Source: an uncultured Lachnospiraceae bacterium (GTDB lineage Bacteria > Bacillota > Clostridia > Lachnospirales > Lachnospiraceae). Taken from it: 35,086 bases of DNA. A program made the translations under genes and the position numbers. The stretch lies in NCBI GenBank assembly GCA_947086895.1, contig CAMUAR010000036.1:1-35086 (forward strand), in the 5' to 3' direction. A model generated the notes under the pieces. The model worked only from the letters and a program-made list of their open reading frames with translations. It did no database searches and had not been told where the DNA came from. This document shows positions 1 through 8,075 of the stretch, piece by piece (position 1 is the first letter of the stretch; each line of letters starts with the position of its first letter).

Positions 1-382
1 TCAATTCATACTGGAAATATGACTTTTGCATAAGTATGCTCATCGAACTCACGTTTATTATTTAAATTTTTCTTTTATCACCTCCTTCCTGTTTATTTTC
101 CAGCCATGAGCAAAACTCCATACATCCAGTATTTATGCAGTGTTTCGAGGCATGATAAACCTCTTTATCACTCTGAGCTGCTGACTGCTGACTGTTATTT
201 TCTGTTTTTTTCCATCTCCTTCCCAAATATATTATATATATCAAACATCCAAACTGGCTTGTCCCTGTTTAGGACTTCCTCCTTTTCATAATATTTTTGT
301 CTTAATTTCTAAAATCCTCTGCTCTATCCACTGACCGTAAAATATAAGTGAATAAGTAACTCCAGCTTAGACATTTGCCTTC
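1..382. other. Left flank, no supported gene
   Basis: I see no gene I can support here. A perfect Shine-Dalgarno-like AAGGAGGTGAT lies on the minus strand at 87-77, but no ATG, GTG or TTG sits at normal spacing. The first usable starts are GTG at 52 and ATG at 43, in one frame that stays open to the window edge, so a further minus-strand gene of the operon may begin there. A 60-codon minus-strand frame at 62-244 is lysine- and glutamine-rich and partly comes from a short tandem repeat (gctgact, near 177-193). I do not call it. No terminator is evident after the gene ending at 383. Confidence 0.4.
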
Positions 383-1018
383 TTAGTAATTATACTTTTT
401 ATGTATAACTGCGCCTGAAAATAAAAATTTTTCATAACATCCCGACAAAATGGGAATTCCTTGTAAAAATGTGATAACACAAGGTTCTTCTATTCCACGA
501 AGCCATAAACTATTATCTTGATCTGGCAGCAAAAAAGAATATTCTTCGCTTATTGTTTTATCCCCATATTGCTTTGCAGCGATATAAAGCTGCTGTTCCA
601 TCCATTCAGTACGTTTTATATTTGAATCAAAAAATATTCTTTCCCAGCAATATCCTTGTTGTACTTCATTCTCCTGTTTTTCTTTATGCCACAAATAAAT
701 TCCCTCGTGGTCTACAATTATAAAAAAGACAATTCCCTTTAAAATTTGTTCTTGCAGTGAGGTATATTCCATAATTCCAAGTCCTGCATATAAATTTGTC
801 AAAAATGATTCAAACACTTTTTCATAGTCCACATACAAATCACCGTCGCAGTAAGTCGCGAGCTGACGTGCTGCGCCATCTACTGCCCTCTCAACTCCAA
901 CATCAATACAAGCTTTCTGAAAGGTCTTTTTCTCCGCATACTTTTCTTTCCACTCTTCCATAGAAAAAAGCCCCAAAAAGAAAATAACAAATAAAATTGA
1001 AAAATGATGTACTTTCAT
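383..1018 (-). CDS. Membrane-anchored pseudopilin-like protein of the Tad-like locus
   Basis: This is a 211-residue protein with one hydrophobic N-terminal segment (about residues 5-20) and a soluble remainder, the layout of TadE/TadF-type minor pilins. After the membrane segment there is a lysine/glutamate-rich helix (about 21-40) and then a GVERAVDGAARQLA stretch, resembling the helical stalk of pilin-like proteins. I do not recognise a named family. The ATG at 1018 has a strong site (AGGAGGA) that lies in the 11-bp gap after the stop of the upstream gene, so translational coupling is likely. It is the last clear gene of the operon that starts at 9586. Function as a filament subunit or assembly factor is inferred from layout and context only. 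Confidence 0.6.
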   Translation of the reverse strand: MKVHHFSILFVIFFLGLFSMEEWKEKYAEKKTFQKACIDVGVERAVDGAARQLATYCDGDLYVDYEKVFESFLTNLYAGLGIMEYTSLQEQILKGIVFFIIVDHEGIYLWHKEKQENEVQQGYCWERIFFDSNIKRTEWMEQQLYIAAKQYGDKTISEEYSFLLPDQDNSLWLRGIEEPCVITFLQGIPILSGCYEKFLFSGAVIHKKYNY

Positions 1019-1029
1019 ATTGCTTCCTC

Positions 1030-1503
1030 CTAATTGCTTGGAATACGAGAGTAAAGCCCGTCACGCACCATTGCCACTTTTACAGCAGAACGTTCTTTTA
1101 TTTTTGCAGCACAAAACCCAAAATACAATTTTTCAATTCCATCATACTCCATATGAACAGATGCTTTTAAAATATCTCCTGTCCGAAAGGAATAAACTTC
1201 TTGTCCCAAATATTCCACACACTCCTCGCCAACCGGAAGATAACCTAAAAATTCCTCGTATGGTTCATATTGCAATTCAATTTTTACATTTCCTAGCACC
1301 CCTTTTCCAAGTCCGCAAAACTCTTCCAAAAGCTCTTTTGTACAGTAGCCTTGTCTTTGAAACAACGCAAGATAATCTTCAACACGCGCTATACAAGTTT
1401 CAAATTCACGTTCTCTTGCTTTGACATGCAGAACCATCGATGGTATAAAAAACATTAAAAGAACACCAACGAAAATATCAATATACTTCCAGAACTTTCC
1501 CAA
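1030..1503 (-). CDS. TadE/pseudopilin-like small membrane protein, paralogue of the next gene upstream
   Basis: About 157 residues: a short basic/aromatic N-terminus, one membrane segment (about residues 8-25) and an acidic extracytoplasmic domain. I chose the TTG at 1503 because GGAGG at 1509-1513 is correctly spaced from it. The longer frame begins with GTG at 1515, has no ribosome site, and would place this GGAGG inside the coding region. It resembles the protein at 1607-2068: membrane anchor, then a helix ending in phenylalanine, arginine or glutamine, and glycine (FQRQG here, RVQRSG there), then an acidic EE/YEEY segment and a tyrosine-proline YEPY motif. The shared plan supports a duplicated minor-pilin family. 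The precise role is unknown. Confidence 0.6.
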   Translation of the reverse strand: MGKFWKYIDIFVGVLLMFFIPSMVLHVKAREREFETCIARVEDYLALFQRQGYCTKELLEEFCGLGKGVLGNVKIELQYEPYEEFLGYLPVGEECVEYLGQEVYSFRTGDILKASVHMEYDGIEKLYFGFCAAKIKERSAVKVAMVRDGLYSRIPSN

Positions 1504-1606
1504 TTTTTCCTCCACTTTTATTATAGAATTTAAATGCTTTATATAACCTGTTTTAAATTCTATTTTTATCTCTTTTAAAAATTTAAAAAGTTTTCATTTC
1601 AAATAA

Positions 1607-2068
1607 TTACCAAACTTCTCCTCCACAAATACAGACAATTTCCTCACGAGCAGCTGCTTTGACAAAAATTTGAAAAACATCTCCCTTTGCAAATAAAATT
1701 TGCCCTTGCTCTGCAAGTTCCTGTTCTATTTGCGTGCGATAAAAAATATTGAGTGGCAGCCCTTTTTCCGTCTCCCAAAATTCCTGTTCTAATGGATCCT
1801 CCACAGAATAAGGTTCATAATAGACAACTGCATATCGAATATCAAAATCATAACTGCCCATAAACTTTTCTATGATCTCTTGATATTCTTCGTATGCTTT
1901 CAAAGAAAGATTTCCTGAGCGCTGTACTCTGCAAAAAAAACGTTCTGTTACACTTATTAAATATTCTTCCACTTGCTTGTTTAATTCCATTGTAAGTATT
2001 TTTGCTGGCATTATTGTCAACTGCAAAATACAAAGCATGATACTAATCCATCTTCCAAACACCTCCAT
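1607..2068 (-). CDS. TadE/pseudopilin-like small membrane protein
   Basis: A 153-residue protein with an N-terminal membrane segment (about residues 7-25), a helical linker and a soluble domain containing RVQRSGNLSLKAYEEYQEI and YYEPYS motifs. The pattern of SG followed by a YEEY helix and then a beta-rich region is characteristic, to my eye, of small pilin-like proteins in clostridial Tad-like clusters. The ATG at 2068 has AAGGAGA about 8 nt upstream. A 91-bp AT-rich gap separates it from the next gene. It is probably a minor filament subunit or scaffold; no enzyme motif is visible. Confidence 0.6.
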   Translation of the reverse strand: MEVFGRWISIMLCILQLTIMPAKILTMELNKQVEEYLISVTERFFCRVQRSGNLSLKAYEEYQEIIEKFMGSYDFDIRYAVVYYEPYSVEDPLEQEFWETEKGLPLNIFYRTQIEQELAEQGQILFAKGDVFQIFVKAAAREEIVCICGGEVW

Positions 2069-2118
2069 TGTTTCATCTCCTTACTTTCACTTTTAAAGGC
2101 TTGCAAAATAAGATCTGC

Positions 2119-2658
2119 TTAAAACTCATCCAGCAATCCATATTCTAACAATATAAAACACTTTTCCTGCTGCCGCACAAACCAAGCTGCATAACTTGTA
2201 TCTCTGCGCAGTTTTCTCTCGATCTGACCATCGCTGCCGCAAATTTGAAGTTGATTGACAAGCGCTGTGAAAAGGGATGCTGCTGCGAAAAACATTGCTG
2301 GAACTATCAATATACCAAGTTGTACTTCCATCCATTGAAAAAATATTAATCCCCAGAAAGATGCTGCCGAAAAACCAAGATTTGCACGAATACCGCCAAT
2401 TGCTGTTTTACAATATCCGCGCACGCTGTCGCACAATATAACACAGCATCCTGGTGTGCGGTAATATCCCGGTCTAAACCACAATTTCCTTTCACTTCCA
2501 AGCCAGATAAACCATCCAACACGCAGCAGCAAACACTTTCCTTTTTGCTGTCTGCCATAAAACAGATGTCCCAATTCATGACAGACAGCCGCAGCCGCAC
2601 AGGAAACAAACCAGACTGCAATTACAAAAAATCCAAAGATAATCAGATTAAGATACAT
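2119..2658 (-). CDS. M50-type membrane zinc metalloprotease in the Tad-like locus
   Basis: From the ATG at 2658 this is a 179-residue membrane protein. The motif HELGH (residues 27-31) lies inside the first hydrophobic segment, as in site-2/M50 intramembrane metalloproteases, and a later membrane segment holds an asparagine followed by SDG (N135, residues 142-144), which fits the third zinc ligand region (N..SDG/LDG). Other hydrophobic stretches lie near 94-109 and 113-135. The ATG at 2658 overlaps the stop of the 50-residue gene upstream by 11 bp. A more distal ATG at 2745 would overlap it by about 100 bp and is less likely. No A24-type prepilin peptidase (TadV/CpaA) is seen in the window, so this protease may mature the pilin-like proteins next to it. 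That role is inference. Confidence 0.7.
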   Translation of the reverse strand: MYLNLIIFGFFVIAVWFVSCAAAAVCHELGHLFYGRQQKGKCLLLRVGWFIWLGSERKLWFRPGYYRTPGCCVILCDSVRGYCKTAIGGIRANLGFSAASFWGLIFFQWMEVQLGILIVPAMFFAAASLFTALVNQLQICGSDGQIERKLRRDTSYAAWFVRQQEKCFILLEYGLLDEF

Positions 2659-2800
2659 GCGCTGCTTCAAACCCCATTTCTGGTAAAAGTGCTGCGCACT
2701 CTGGCATACGGTCAAACTGCATAACCAGCAGCCAGACCGCAGCACAAAATAAAATTCCCCCCAAACACAACCAAAGAAAATCGGATATTCCTTCTTCCAT
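2648..2800 (-). CDS. 50-residue single-span membrane peptide
   Basis: A short protein with an acidic N-terminus (MEEGISD), one membrane segment (about residues 8-25) and a short C-terminal tail. The ATG at 2800 has a good site (GAGAGGGG) directly upstream; the longer open frame to 2896 has no such site and overlaps more DNA of the upstream gene. Its stop overlaps the start of the M50 protease gene, a tight coupling that suggests the two act together. Size and position are those of a Flp-type major pilin, but the typical cleavage context (glycine, then glutamate at +5) is absent, so a membrane accessory or protease partner is equally possible. Confidence 0.5.
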   Translation of the reverse strand: MEEGISDFLWLCLGGILFCAAVWLLVMQFDRMPECAALLPEMGFEAAHVS

Positions 2801-2865
2801 TGCCCCTCTCACTCTCTTGCAGTATAGTTCTAAATAACCGGATTTAACATGATTACTTTTTTTGT

Positions 2866-3387
2866 TTATCCGCGATATACTTGCATATCCTGGCATCGCT
2901 CAAACTCTACTTTTGAAATAACAAAGTTTTTATTTCGCACAACTCTGCAAAAATAAGTTTCTCCCGCTTTTAAAAACGCTGCTCCGCCTGTTTCTATCAA
3001 CTGTGCAAGTCCGTTTTCTTTGCTGATCTTGGTGTTTTTTCCATCCTGTATCACAACCATATCAAACTCTGAGCTTCCTGCCAAAAAAAATCTTCGATAA
3101 AAATTTACAACATCGCTTCCTTTTAACAGCATTCCGTCATACCCTGCAAGTTCTTCCTCCGAGATAAGCCTTGCAAACCCTGACATTTTGCTGCTTACTG
3201 TATTCGCCACGTCCTTCGCCTGCCGAAATTGATACATTGCCATTGATACAAGCAGACAGCTGATAATCGTCGCTACGCCAAGTGTTAAAAATCGAGTTGC
3301 CATCGTAAGGTGAAAACCACTGCAAAATTTTGCCCCCTTTTTTCCCAACCCTCCAAACCCCCTTTTTCTTTTTAAACGGACAATCAA
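2866..3387 (-). CDS. Prepilin-like protein, paralogue of the adjacent upstream gene
   Basis: About 173 residues: a strongly basic N-terminus (RLKRKRGFGGLGKKG), one membrane segment (about residues 31-52) and an extracytoplasmic domain. It is clearly paralogous to the protein at 3405-3932: ATRFLTLGVATIIS here aligns with ATRALVIGVAVIIV there, and both continue with YDG followed about 4 residues later by G, acidic residue, V. The start is uncertain. TTG at 3387 is only 2 nt from AAAGGAG (3390-3396), while an in-frame ATT at 3384 has normal spacing. The gap to the upstream gene is 17 bp. A subunit or scaffold of the Tad-like filament is inferred. Confidence 0.6.
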   Translation of the reverse strand: MIVRLKRKRGFGGLGKKGAKFCSGFHLTMATRFLTLGVATIISCLLVSMAMYQFRQAKDVANTVSSKMSGFARLISEEELAGYDGMLLKGSDVVNFYRRFFLAGSSEFDMVVIQDGKNTKISKENGLAQLIETGGAAFLKAGETYFCRVVRNKNFVISKVEFERCQDMQVYRG

Positions 3388-3404
3388 AACTCCTTTCGTT
3401 TATT

Positions 3405-3932
3405 TTATTGCTGCACAAAATCAATGCATATAATCGTTCCATTTGCATTTTTGATAACCTTGCCAAGAAAATCAGCCTGCGGATTAATATAATGATCCGC
3501 ACCCTTCTCAAGCGTTGTCGCAAGCAAATACTCTGCCTTATCTGCATTTGTGATAGAATTTTTATCCTCATCATAGTAATAATTATAGCAGACAAAATCA
3601 GATGCTTTTGTTTTAACACGAACTTCCGTATAAGCTCCCTGTGACACCATTCTTCCGATCAGCAAACCAACCTCATTGCCGCTCACTTCCAATCCATCGT
3701 ACATAGCACGGTCCAATTCCTGATAATCTTCCATCATTTTATTATACTGGTTCGTCCCTGTATTAATTGCGCTTTTTCCCTGCTTTGACATATATAGTGC
3801 AAGAGAGCATACCACGCACACAATAATAACTGCCACACCGATTACCAATGCTCTTGTTGCTGTTGAAAGCCCGAACCCGTTTTGCTGTATCATCTTATTG
3901 TAAAACTTCTTTTTTCCTACTCTTTGCTCCAT
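3405..3932 (-). CDS. Prepilin-like single-span protein of the Tad-like locus
   Basis: A 175-residue protein with a basic N-terminus (VGKKKFYNK), one membrane helix (about residues 28-47) and a C-terminal domain. A helical stalk (NQYNKMMEDYQELDRAMYDG) leads into a G-x-EV motif, a pattern shared with the next gene. The ATG at 3932 has AAAGGAG about 8 nt upstream. It follows the TadB-TadC gene after 88 bp, where a segment rich in T and A could allow partial termination or processing, as expected if this subunit is needed in larger amounts than the assembly proteins. No prepilin peptidase site is obvious. Main subunit status is inferred. Confidence 0.6.
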   Translation of the reverse strand: MEQRVGKKKFYNKMIQQNGFGLSTATRALVIGVAVIIVCVVCSLALYMSKQGKSAINTGTNQYNKMMEDYQELDRAMYDGLEVSGNEVGLLIGRMVSQGAYTEVRVKTKASDFVCYNYYYDEDKNSITNADKAEYLLATTLEKGADHYINPQADFLGKVIKNANGTIICIDFVQQ

Positions 3933-4020
3933 AAATAATTTCTCCTTTCATTTATACTGCCATGCAGTCTACTAAAAATATCAGTTTATAAATATTACAA
4001 CTATTTAATATTATTTTTTA

Positions 4021-5658
4021 TTACATCATCATAATATTAGAGTTGTAATGTTCCAGCATCCGAAAGCATTCTGTCATAAATGGAATAATCAGATAGCCAA
4101 ATAACAATAAAATTCCTGGAATACACGCTGCTAACATTGCAAGATCTGCCATATTGTGCTGAAAAATTTCTGTTTCCAGCTTTCTGTTTTCACGGAATTC
4201 TTCGATATCTGCTTCCACTTCATCAAATGCATCCGCAACACCCGTCTCCTCCGCCATTAAAAACATATCAACAATCCTTAAAAACGGAATATAATCTTCC
4301 CGCTGCCACAATGCAAGAAATGCCTCCCGCTCTCCCTGCTCGTAATCTCCCATACATTTTAACAGCGATGTTCGAAACAAAGACGCCTGCTCCGTAATAT
4401 GCTGCAAAAGCTCGCAAGTTGTAATTCCTGGCAGTTTTTTTTCCAATGCCAGCACAAACTGAAAGCGCAATACTTCCTCCCGCCTGCGATCTGTCATAAA
4501 CAAACGTTCCAAAAATATCCTCCAAAACGGCTGCCAGTAAGCAATCATTGGGACAAATACAACCGCGGTACACCATACTGCCGGATGCAGTTCACCAAAC
4601 CTTACAAACAAAGCATAAACCACAAGAACCATACTTTCCGCAAACAATACACAGAAACATTGATACAAAAAAAATTCCTCTGCTGTTCGATGGTCTCCAA
4701 CCTTCTCTAACTTCTCAACCAGCTTCTTTTTCTTTTCCTGTTTTTTTGACCAGTATTTTTTCGCAAGCTCCAAAAAGAATGTTATTTTTGCTAAATGTTT
4801 TACTGCGCTGAGAAATATTGGCTGATATTTTCTTCCTTTCCATTCTCCAAGCATTCGGTATGTATAAAATGTTGCTGCGAGAATTACAAGCTCCATACAT
4901 CTTCCGGCAGCACCATAATAAAAACTTGTCAGCTCTGGAAGATTTCCTGTCGCCCACTGGCGGATGGCTGGAATTGTAAAGACAGGAACAATAATAACAA
5001 GCCCTAATCCAGCAAGCAGATGCCGCTGCTGTCTGTATCTTCTCGACTCTTGCTCCACTTCCCGCCGTAAGTTGCCAAGACAATGCTGCAGCGCAGAACC
5101 TTTTCCATCCTCCCAAAGCTCATCGCCATGTTCATCCACCGTGGCAAGTTGCGTTACAAGCATCTGGTAAAATCGATTGGCAACGATTTTTTTATATTTG
5201 AGCATTTCCTCCTCTTTGTCTTCGCCGCTCAAAATATCGTACATCATCCCCAGCTGCCTTGCTGCGGCCTTTCCAACTCCTTCTGCTGCACCTTTAACCG
5301 CATCAACAACATTCATACTCCGGTAATATTGATGCCGTATACTAGATAAAAGCTTTACAAAGTCTCTGTCCATTTTTTGTTTTTCATAACTGTATATCCA
5401 CTGGTATCCCTCACAAAATATCACATAAGAGAAAAGTGCTGCCAGCAGTATTTTTAAATAACCATCCACAAAAAGAAATACTGCCATTGTTCCCGCAACC
5501 TGCAAAAAACCGATCGTAAGCAGTTTTTCACCTGCTTTTCTGCTGCATTCCAAACTAGAAAATGGATAAAACTCTTTATAAGCTTTTTTCAAATACTGGT
5601 AGATCGCTATTCCCCCTTTTCTGTTGACAGAGTGTATGCTGCTTCTTCCTGATTCCAT
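4021..5658 (-). CDS. Fused TadB-TadC-like inner membrane platform protein
   Basis: A 545-residue membrane protein that appears to join the two GspF-type platform proteins of Tad systems. The first half has two hydrophobic segments (about 45-64 and 67-83), a cytoplasmic helical domain (90-210) and a membrane pair (213-231, 247-267). The second half has a membrane pair (330-352, 360-380), a cytoplasmic T2SSF-like domain (390-500, with KLPGITTCELLQHITEQ and a glutamate-rich helix) and a last membrane segment (505-527). It lies directly downstream of the TadA-like ATPase, as in Tad operons. The start is uncertain. ATG at 5658 overlaps the ATPase gene by 52 bp and lacks a site, while a strong GGGGGA (5611-5616) precedes in-frame ATC 5604 by 7 nt and TTG 5592 by about 19 nt. 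Confidence 0.75.
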   Translation of the reverse strand: MESGRSSIHSVNRKGGIAIYQYLKKAYKEFYPFSSLECSRKAGEKLLTIGFLQVAGTMAVFLFVDGYLKILLAALFSYVIFCEGYQWIYSYEKQKMDRDFVKLLSSIRHQYYRSMNVVDAVKGAAEGVGKAAARQLGMMYDILSGEDKEEEMLKYKKIVANRFYQMLVTQLATVDEHGDELWEDGKGSALQHCLGNLRREVEQESRRYRQQRHLLAGLGLVIIVPVFTIPAIRQWATGNLPELTSFYYGAAGRCMELVILAATFYTYRMLGEWKGRKYQPIFLSAVKHLAKITFFLELAKKYWSKKQEKKKKLVEKLEKVGDHRTAEEFFLYQCFCVLFAESMVLVVYALFVRFGELHPAVWCTAVVFVPMIAYWQPFWRIFLERLFMTDRRREEVLRFQFVLALEKKLPGITTCELLQHITEQASLFRTSLLKCMGDYEQGEREAFLALWQREDYIPFLRIVDMFLMAEETGVADAFDEVEADIEEFRENRKLETEIFQHNMADLAMLAACIPGILLLFGYLIIPFMTECFRMLEHYNSNIMMM

Positions 5659-7280
5659 GCCGGATATGCACGCCGAATCTCATTGGCATGCGTCGGATGT
5701 ATCTTTCCGCAAAACTGATAGGCTCCTTGTTCAAACTTGAGAATATCTTGTTTCTTAAACTTTCCATGATCATCCCAAAGCTCTGTAATACGCGCAATTT
5801 TTCGCTGACCATCCAAACCCATTTGAAGATGTACATCAAAGTGTATCGCATCAAGCACTTGACTTGTCGCAACAACCTCATTGCGAAGCCCTGAATGCTT
5901 TAACAATGCATTGCGCATATAATCTACCAGTTTATCGGACGTCTGATGATGGCTTGTACACATTGTAAATCTGCCGCCGGACTGACATACCTGCACAAGT
6001 GCGTCCGCCGCTGCCGGCTCATTGATCTCTCCGCAGATTGTCACGTCGGTATCCGTCTTTTTAAATAATGTAATTGCATCCTCAACCGTACTGTCACCAT
6101 ATTCTTGTAACGTGTGAATATTTCTGTCAGGATATAATTCATTTAAACGCAGTTCAAATGCTTGTTCTGCAACACGTATACTGTATCCTTTGTCAATAAA
6201 TCCAACAAGCCTTTTTAAAAGTGTTGTCTTTCCGCTTGCCTGCTCCCCGGTAATAACAAGGTTCTGACAACCGCCAACCAGCATTCGGAGCATACTGATC
6301 ACAAGAGATACTGCTTTCCCTGACAACAAACCCTCCAAATTTCCCGGCGGCGAAGTATTAAACTTTCGTACATAAAAAGTCCATCCTTCTGACACCGGCG
6401 GTCTTGTTACAACAACTCTCGCATTGTTTCGAAGCCCTGTTACAAGGTAACTGTTTTTACGGCTTAACTGCACGCGCGGATGGTTTCTTCCAAGCTTTTT
6501 CACCACGCGCTCCAAAGCATTTTCGGACGCAAATCCAAGAAAAGACAGTCTTACTTTTCTGCCATGCAACATAATGTAAACAACCTCATGTCCCATTTCT
6601 ATTTTTTGTTTTCCAACTCCCCTGCAAGACAAAATTCCCCCGCATCCTGCACTGACACTATCAACAGCCGTATCTCCAGAAATCAACATATCACACACGG
6701 AAAACCCATATAATTCTTCATATACGCGCTGAGTTACAATATCTAGTTTTTCCAAAAAACTAAGTTTGCGGCTTCCCAAATTCCATAAATTTTTTAATGT
6801 CTCTTTGTCAATTTCATGTTGGTTTTGTAAAAAATCCTTATCCACATTATCAAACATCTTGGACAAACCATCTGTTCCATAAATTTCAGAATAAATATAA
6901 AGCAAAATTTCAAATCGGTCGAGATCTGTAAGTTTTGATGATCTCTCAAACGAAATCAGCTTGTTCAACTTATCTTCGTCCAGCTTCAGTCCCTCGGATA
7001 TAATCTCTTTGATATACTCTTTGACATAAACCCGCTCCCTGTCACCTCCAAGCCCACAATCATGCAGCGCTTGATGCAGCTTCGCAATGGCTATACCGTC
7101 CTCTTTTTGACTGTCGCTTGAACCTGTCCCATAAACCAATTGTTCCATACGTAGTTTTACTTCTTTTATTACATCTTCCATTGTATTGGGGGAACTGTTA
7201 TTCTGATCTGCGCTGTCTTTGGAAAAATACATCAATAAAACAAAATATCCTGACAGACAAAGGCATACAAGCAAAATCAA
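5607..7280 (-). CDS. tadA: TadA/CpaF-like secretion ATPase with N-terminal membrane anchor
   Basis: A 557-residue member of the type II/IV secretion ATPase family, which powers filament assembly on the cytoplasmic face. Visible motifs are Walker A GEQASGKTT (345-353), an Asp-box region near 368-380, Walker B-like DVTICGEINEP (412-422) and a His-box with CTSHHQTSDK (441-450). Residues 1-20 form a hydrophobic segment not usual in TadA/CpaF, which would tether the ATPase to the membrane. The TTG at 7280 overlaps the preceding stop (TTGA). The purine-rich site lies rather far upstream (about 17 nt), so the anchor depends on this start. The next gene encodes the TadBC-like platform. Family membership is sure; the substrate is not. 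Confidence 0.85.
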   Translation of the reverse strand: MILLVCLCLSGYFVLLMYFSKDSADQNNSSPNTMEDVIKEVKLRMEQLVYGTGSSDSQKEDGIAIAKLHQALHDCGLGGDRERVYVKEYIKEIISEGLKLDEDKLNKLISFERSSKLTDLDRFEILLYIYSEIYGTDGLSKMFDNVDKDFLQNQHEIDKETLKNLWNLGSRKLSFLEKLDIVTQRVYEELYGFSVCDMLISGDTAVDSVSAGCGGILSCRGVGKQKIEMGHEVVYIMLHGRKVRLSFLGFASENALERVVKKLGRNHPRVQLSRKNSYLVTGLRNNARVVVTRPPVSEGWTFYVRKFNTSPPGNLEGLLSGKAVSLVISMLRMLVGGCQNLVITGEQASGKTTLLKRLVGFIDKGYSIRVAEQAFELRLNELYPDRNIHTLQEYGDSTVEDAITLFKKTDTDVTICGEINEPAAADALVQVCQSGGRFTMCTSHHQTSDKLVDYMRNALLKHSGLRNEVVATSQVLDAIHFDVHLQMGLDGQRKIARITELWDDHGKFKKQDILKFEQGAYQFCGKIHPTHANEIRRAYPAWNQEEAAYTLSTEKGE

Positions 7281-8074
7281 CCATAAATAAATCTTGCTCC
7301 CCCTCCTTCCAACATCTCTTTGACTTTTTCCTCAAAACGCCCAAGTGCTTTGCCGTACTCATGAAGACTTCCTGAAATACGTTCATCTTCCCACTGCCCA
7401 TAAAATGCGGCAAGCGTCCCGTCCATACAGGCATCCCTTACTTGCGTGCATCGCGGCAGCACACTGCTGTTTTTCTTATCAAGAAAATTGAATTTTCTTC
7501 TTAAATTGTGCAAGTTATATTTTGACTCAGAATCATAATCACCAAACAAATAAAATACCTTATTTTTATGTTCTTCTGATGCAAACTTGCAAAGTACACG
7601 CGGATCCTGCCCAATATTTTTTACAATTAAATCTGCCTCTTTTTCAACTCCCTTACCAAGCCCATCCCCTGTTCCACCAGCATCGCACACAAGAAATTCA
7701 TAACAATCCGAAAGACACTCCATTACAAGCGGCAGCCCGACAGCATACTCTTTTTCAAGCCGCTCCTCCACTGCTGGAAAACTACCTGGCAGTAAGTCAA
7801 GCTCTTCTGTCACCTGTCTTGTGCAGCTGTAAATCCCCTTTTTATCCACAAGCCCTGCGACAACCAATTTACGCACTGCTTCAATTCCAGCACCGCACCG
7901 CTTCGATTTTGCTATTCCTTTCGCCAGAAAATCCTCTGGTTTTCCTTCCGCTCGTCTTATTGAAAACAACAGCGTTCGTTTTCCGCTTCTTTTTGCAAGC
8001 AGCAGAGCATAAGACGATACCGCCTGTGCAGTGCTTATTTGTCCTGCTCCAGCATCGCGAAATGCAATGACCAT
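7277..8074 (-). CDS. MinD/ParA-like (TadZ-like) protein with degenerate P-loop, third of three
   Basis: About 265 residues from ATG 8074, which follows the upstream TAG by 1 nt and has GGGGGCG as ribosome site; the longer frame to 8125 would overlap the upstream gene by 50 bp. The N-terminus (MVIAFRDAGAGQISTAQA) keeps the beta strand-loop-helix of a MinD-type P-loop but lacks the KGG..GK[ST] residues. A YEFLVCDAGG segment fits the Walker B/Switch region, and GDYDSESKYNLHNLRRKF plus a later LPRC..VRDACMDG matches the C-terminal part of MinD folds. The similar segment GNYDRKSCVNLRR in the gene at 8759 shows that the two are paralogues. ATP binding is doubtful. The role is probably TadZ-like positioning or a structural adaptor. 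Confidence 0.65.
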   Translation of the reverse strand: MVIAFRDAGAGQISTAQAVSSYALLLAKRSGKRTLLFSIRRAEGKPEDFLAKGIAKSKRCGAGIEAVRKLVVAGLVDKKGIYSCTRQVTEELDLLPGSFPAVEERLEKEYAVGLPLVMECLSDCYEFLVCDAGGTGDGLGKGVEKEADLIVKNIGQDPRVLCKFASEEHKNKVFYLFGDYDSESKYNLHNLRRKFNFLDKKNSSVLPRCTQVRDACMDGTLAAFYGQWEDERISGSLHEYGKALGRFEEKVKEMLEGGGARFIYG

Positions 8075-8075
8075 T

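Noticed and set aside
62..244. 60-codon minus-strand frame after the last Tad-like gene
   Set aside because: No start with a fitting ribosome site, composition driven partly by a short tandem repeat, no recognisable motif. Kept only as a remark on the left flank.
7522..8070. 182-codon plus-strand frame opposite the MinD-like gene
   Set aside because: Antisense shadow: low-complexity Q/H/L-rich product, no ribosome site, and the opposite frame has clear family motifs and operon spacing. The same holds for the plus-strand frames at 8211, 9068 and 1020 and for others opposite the Tad-like genes.
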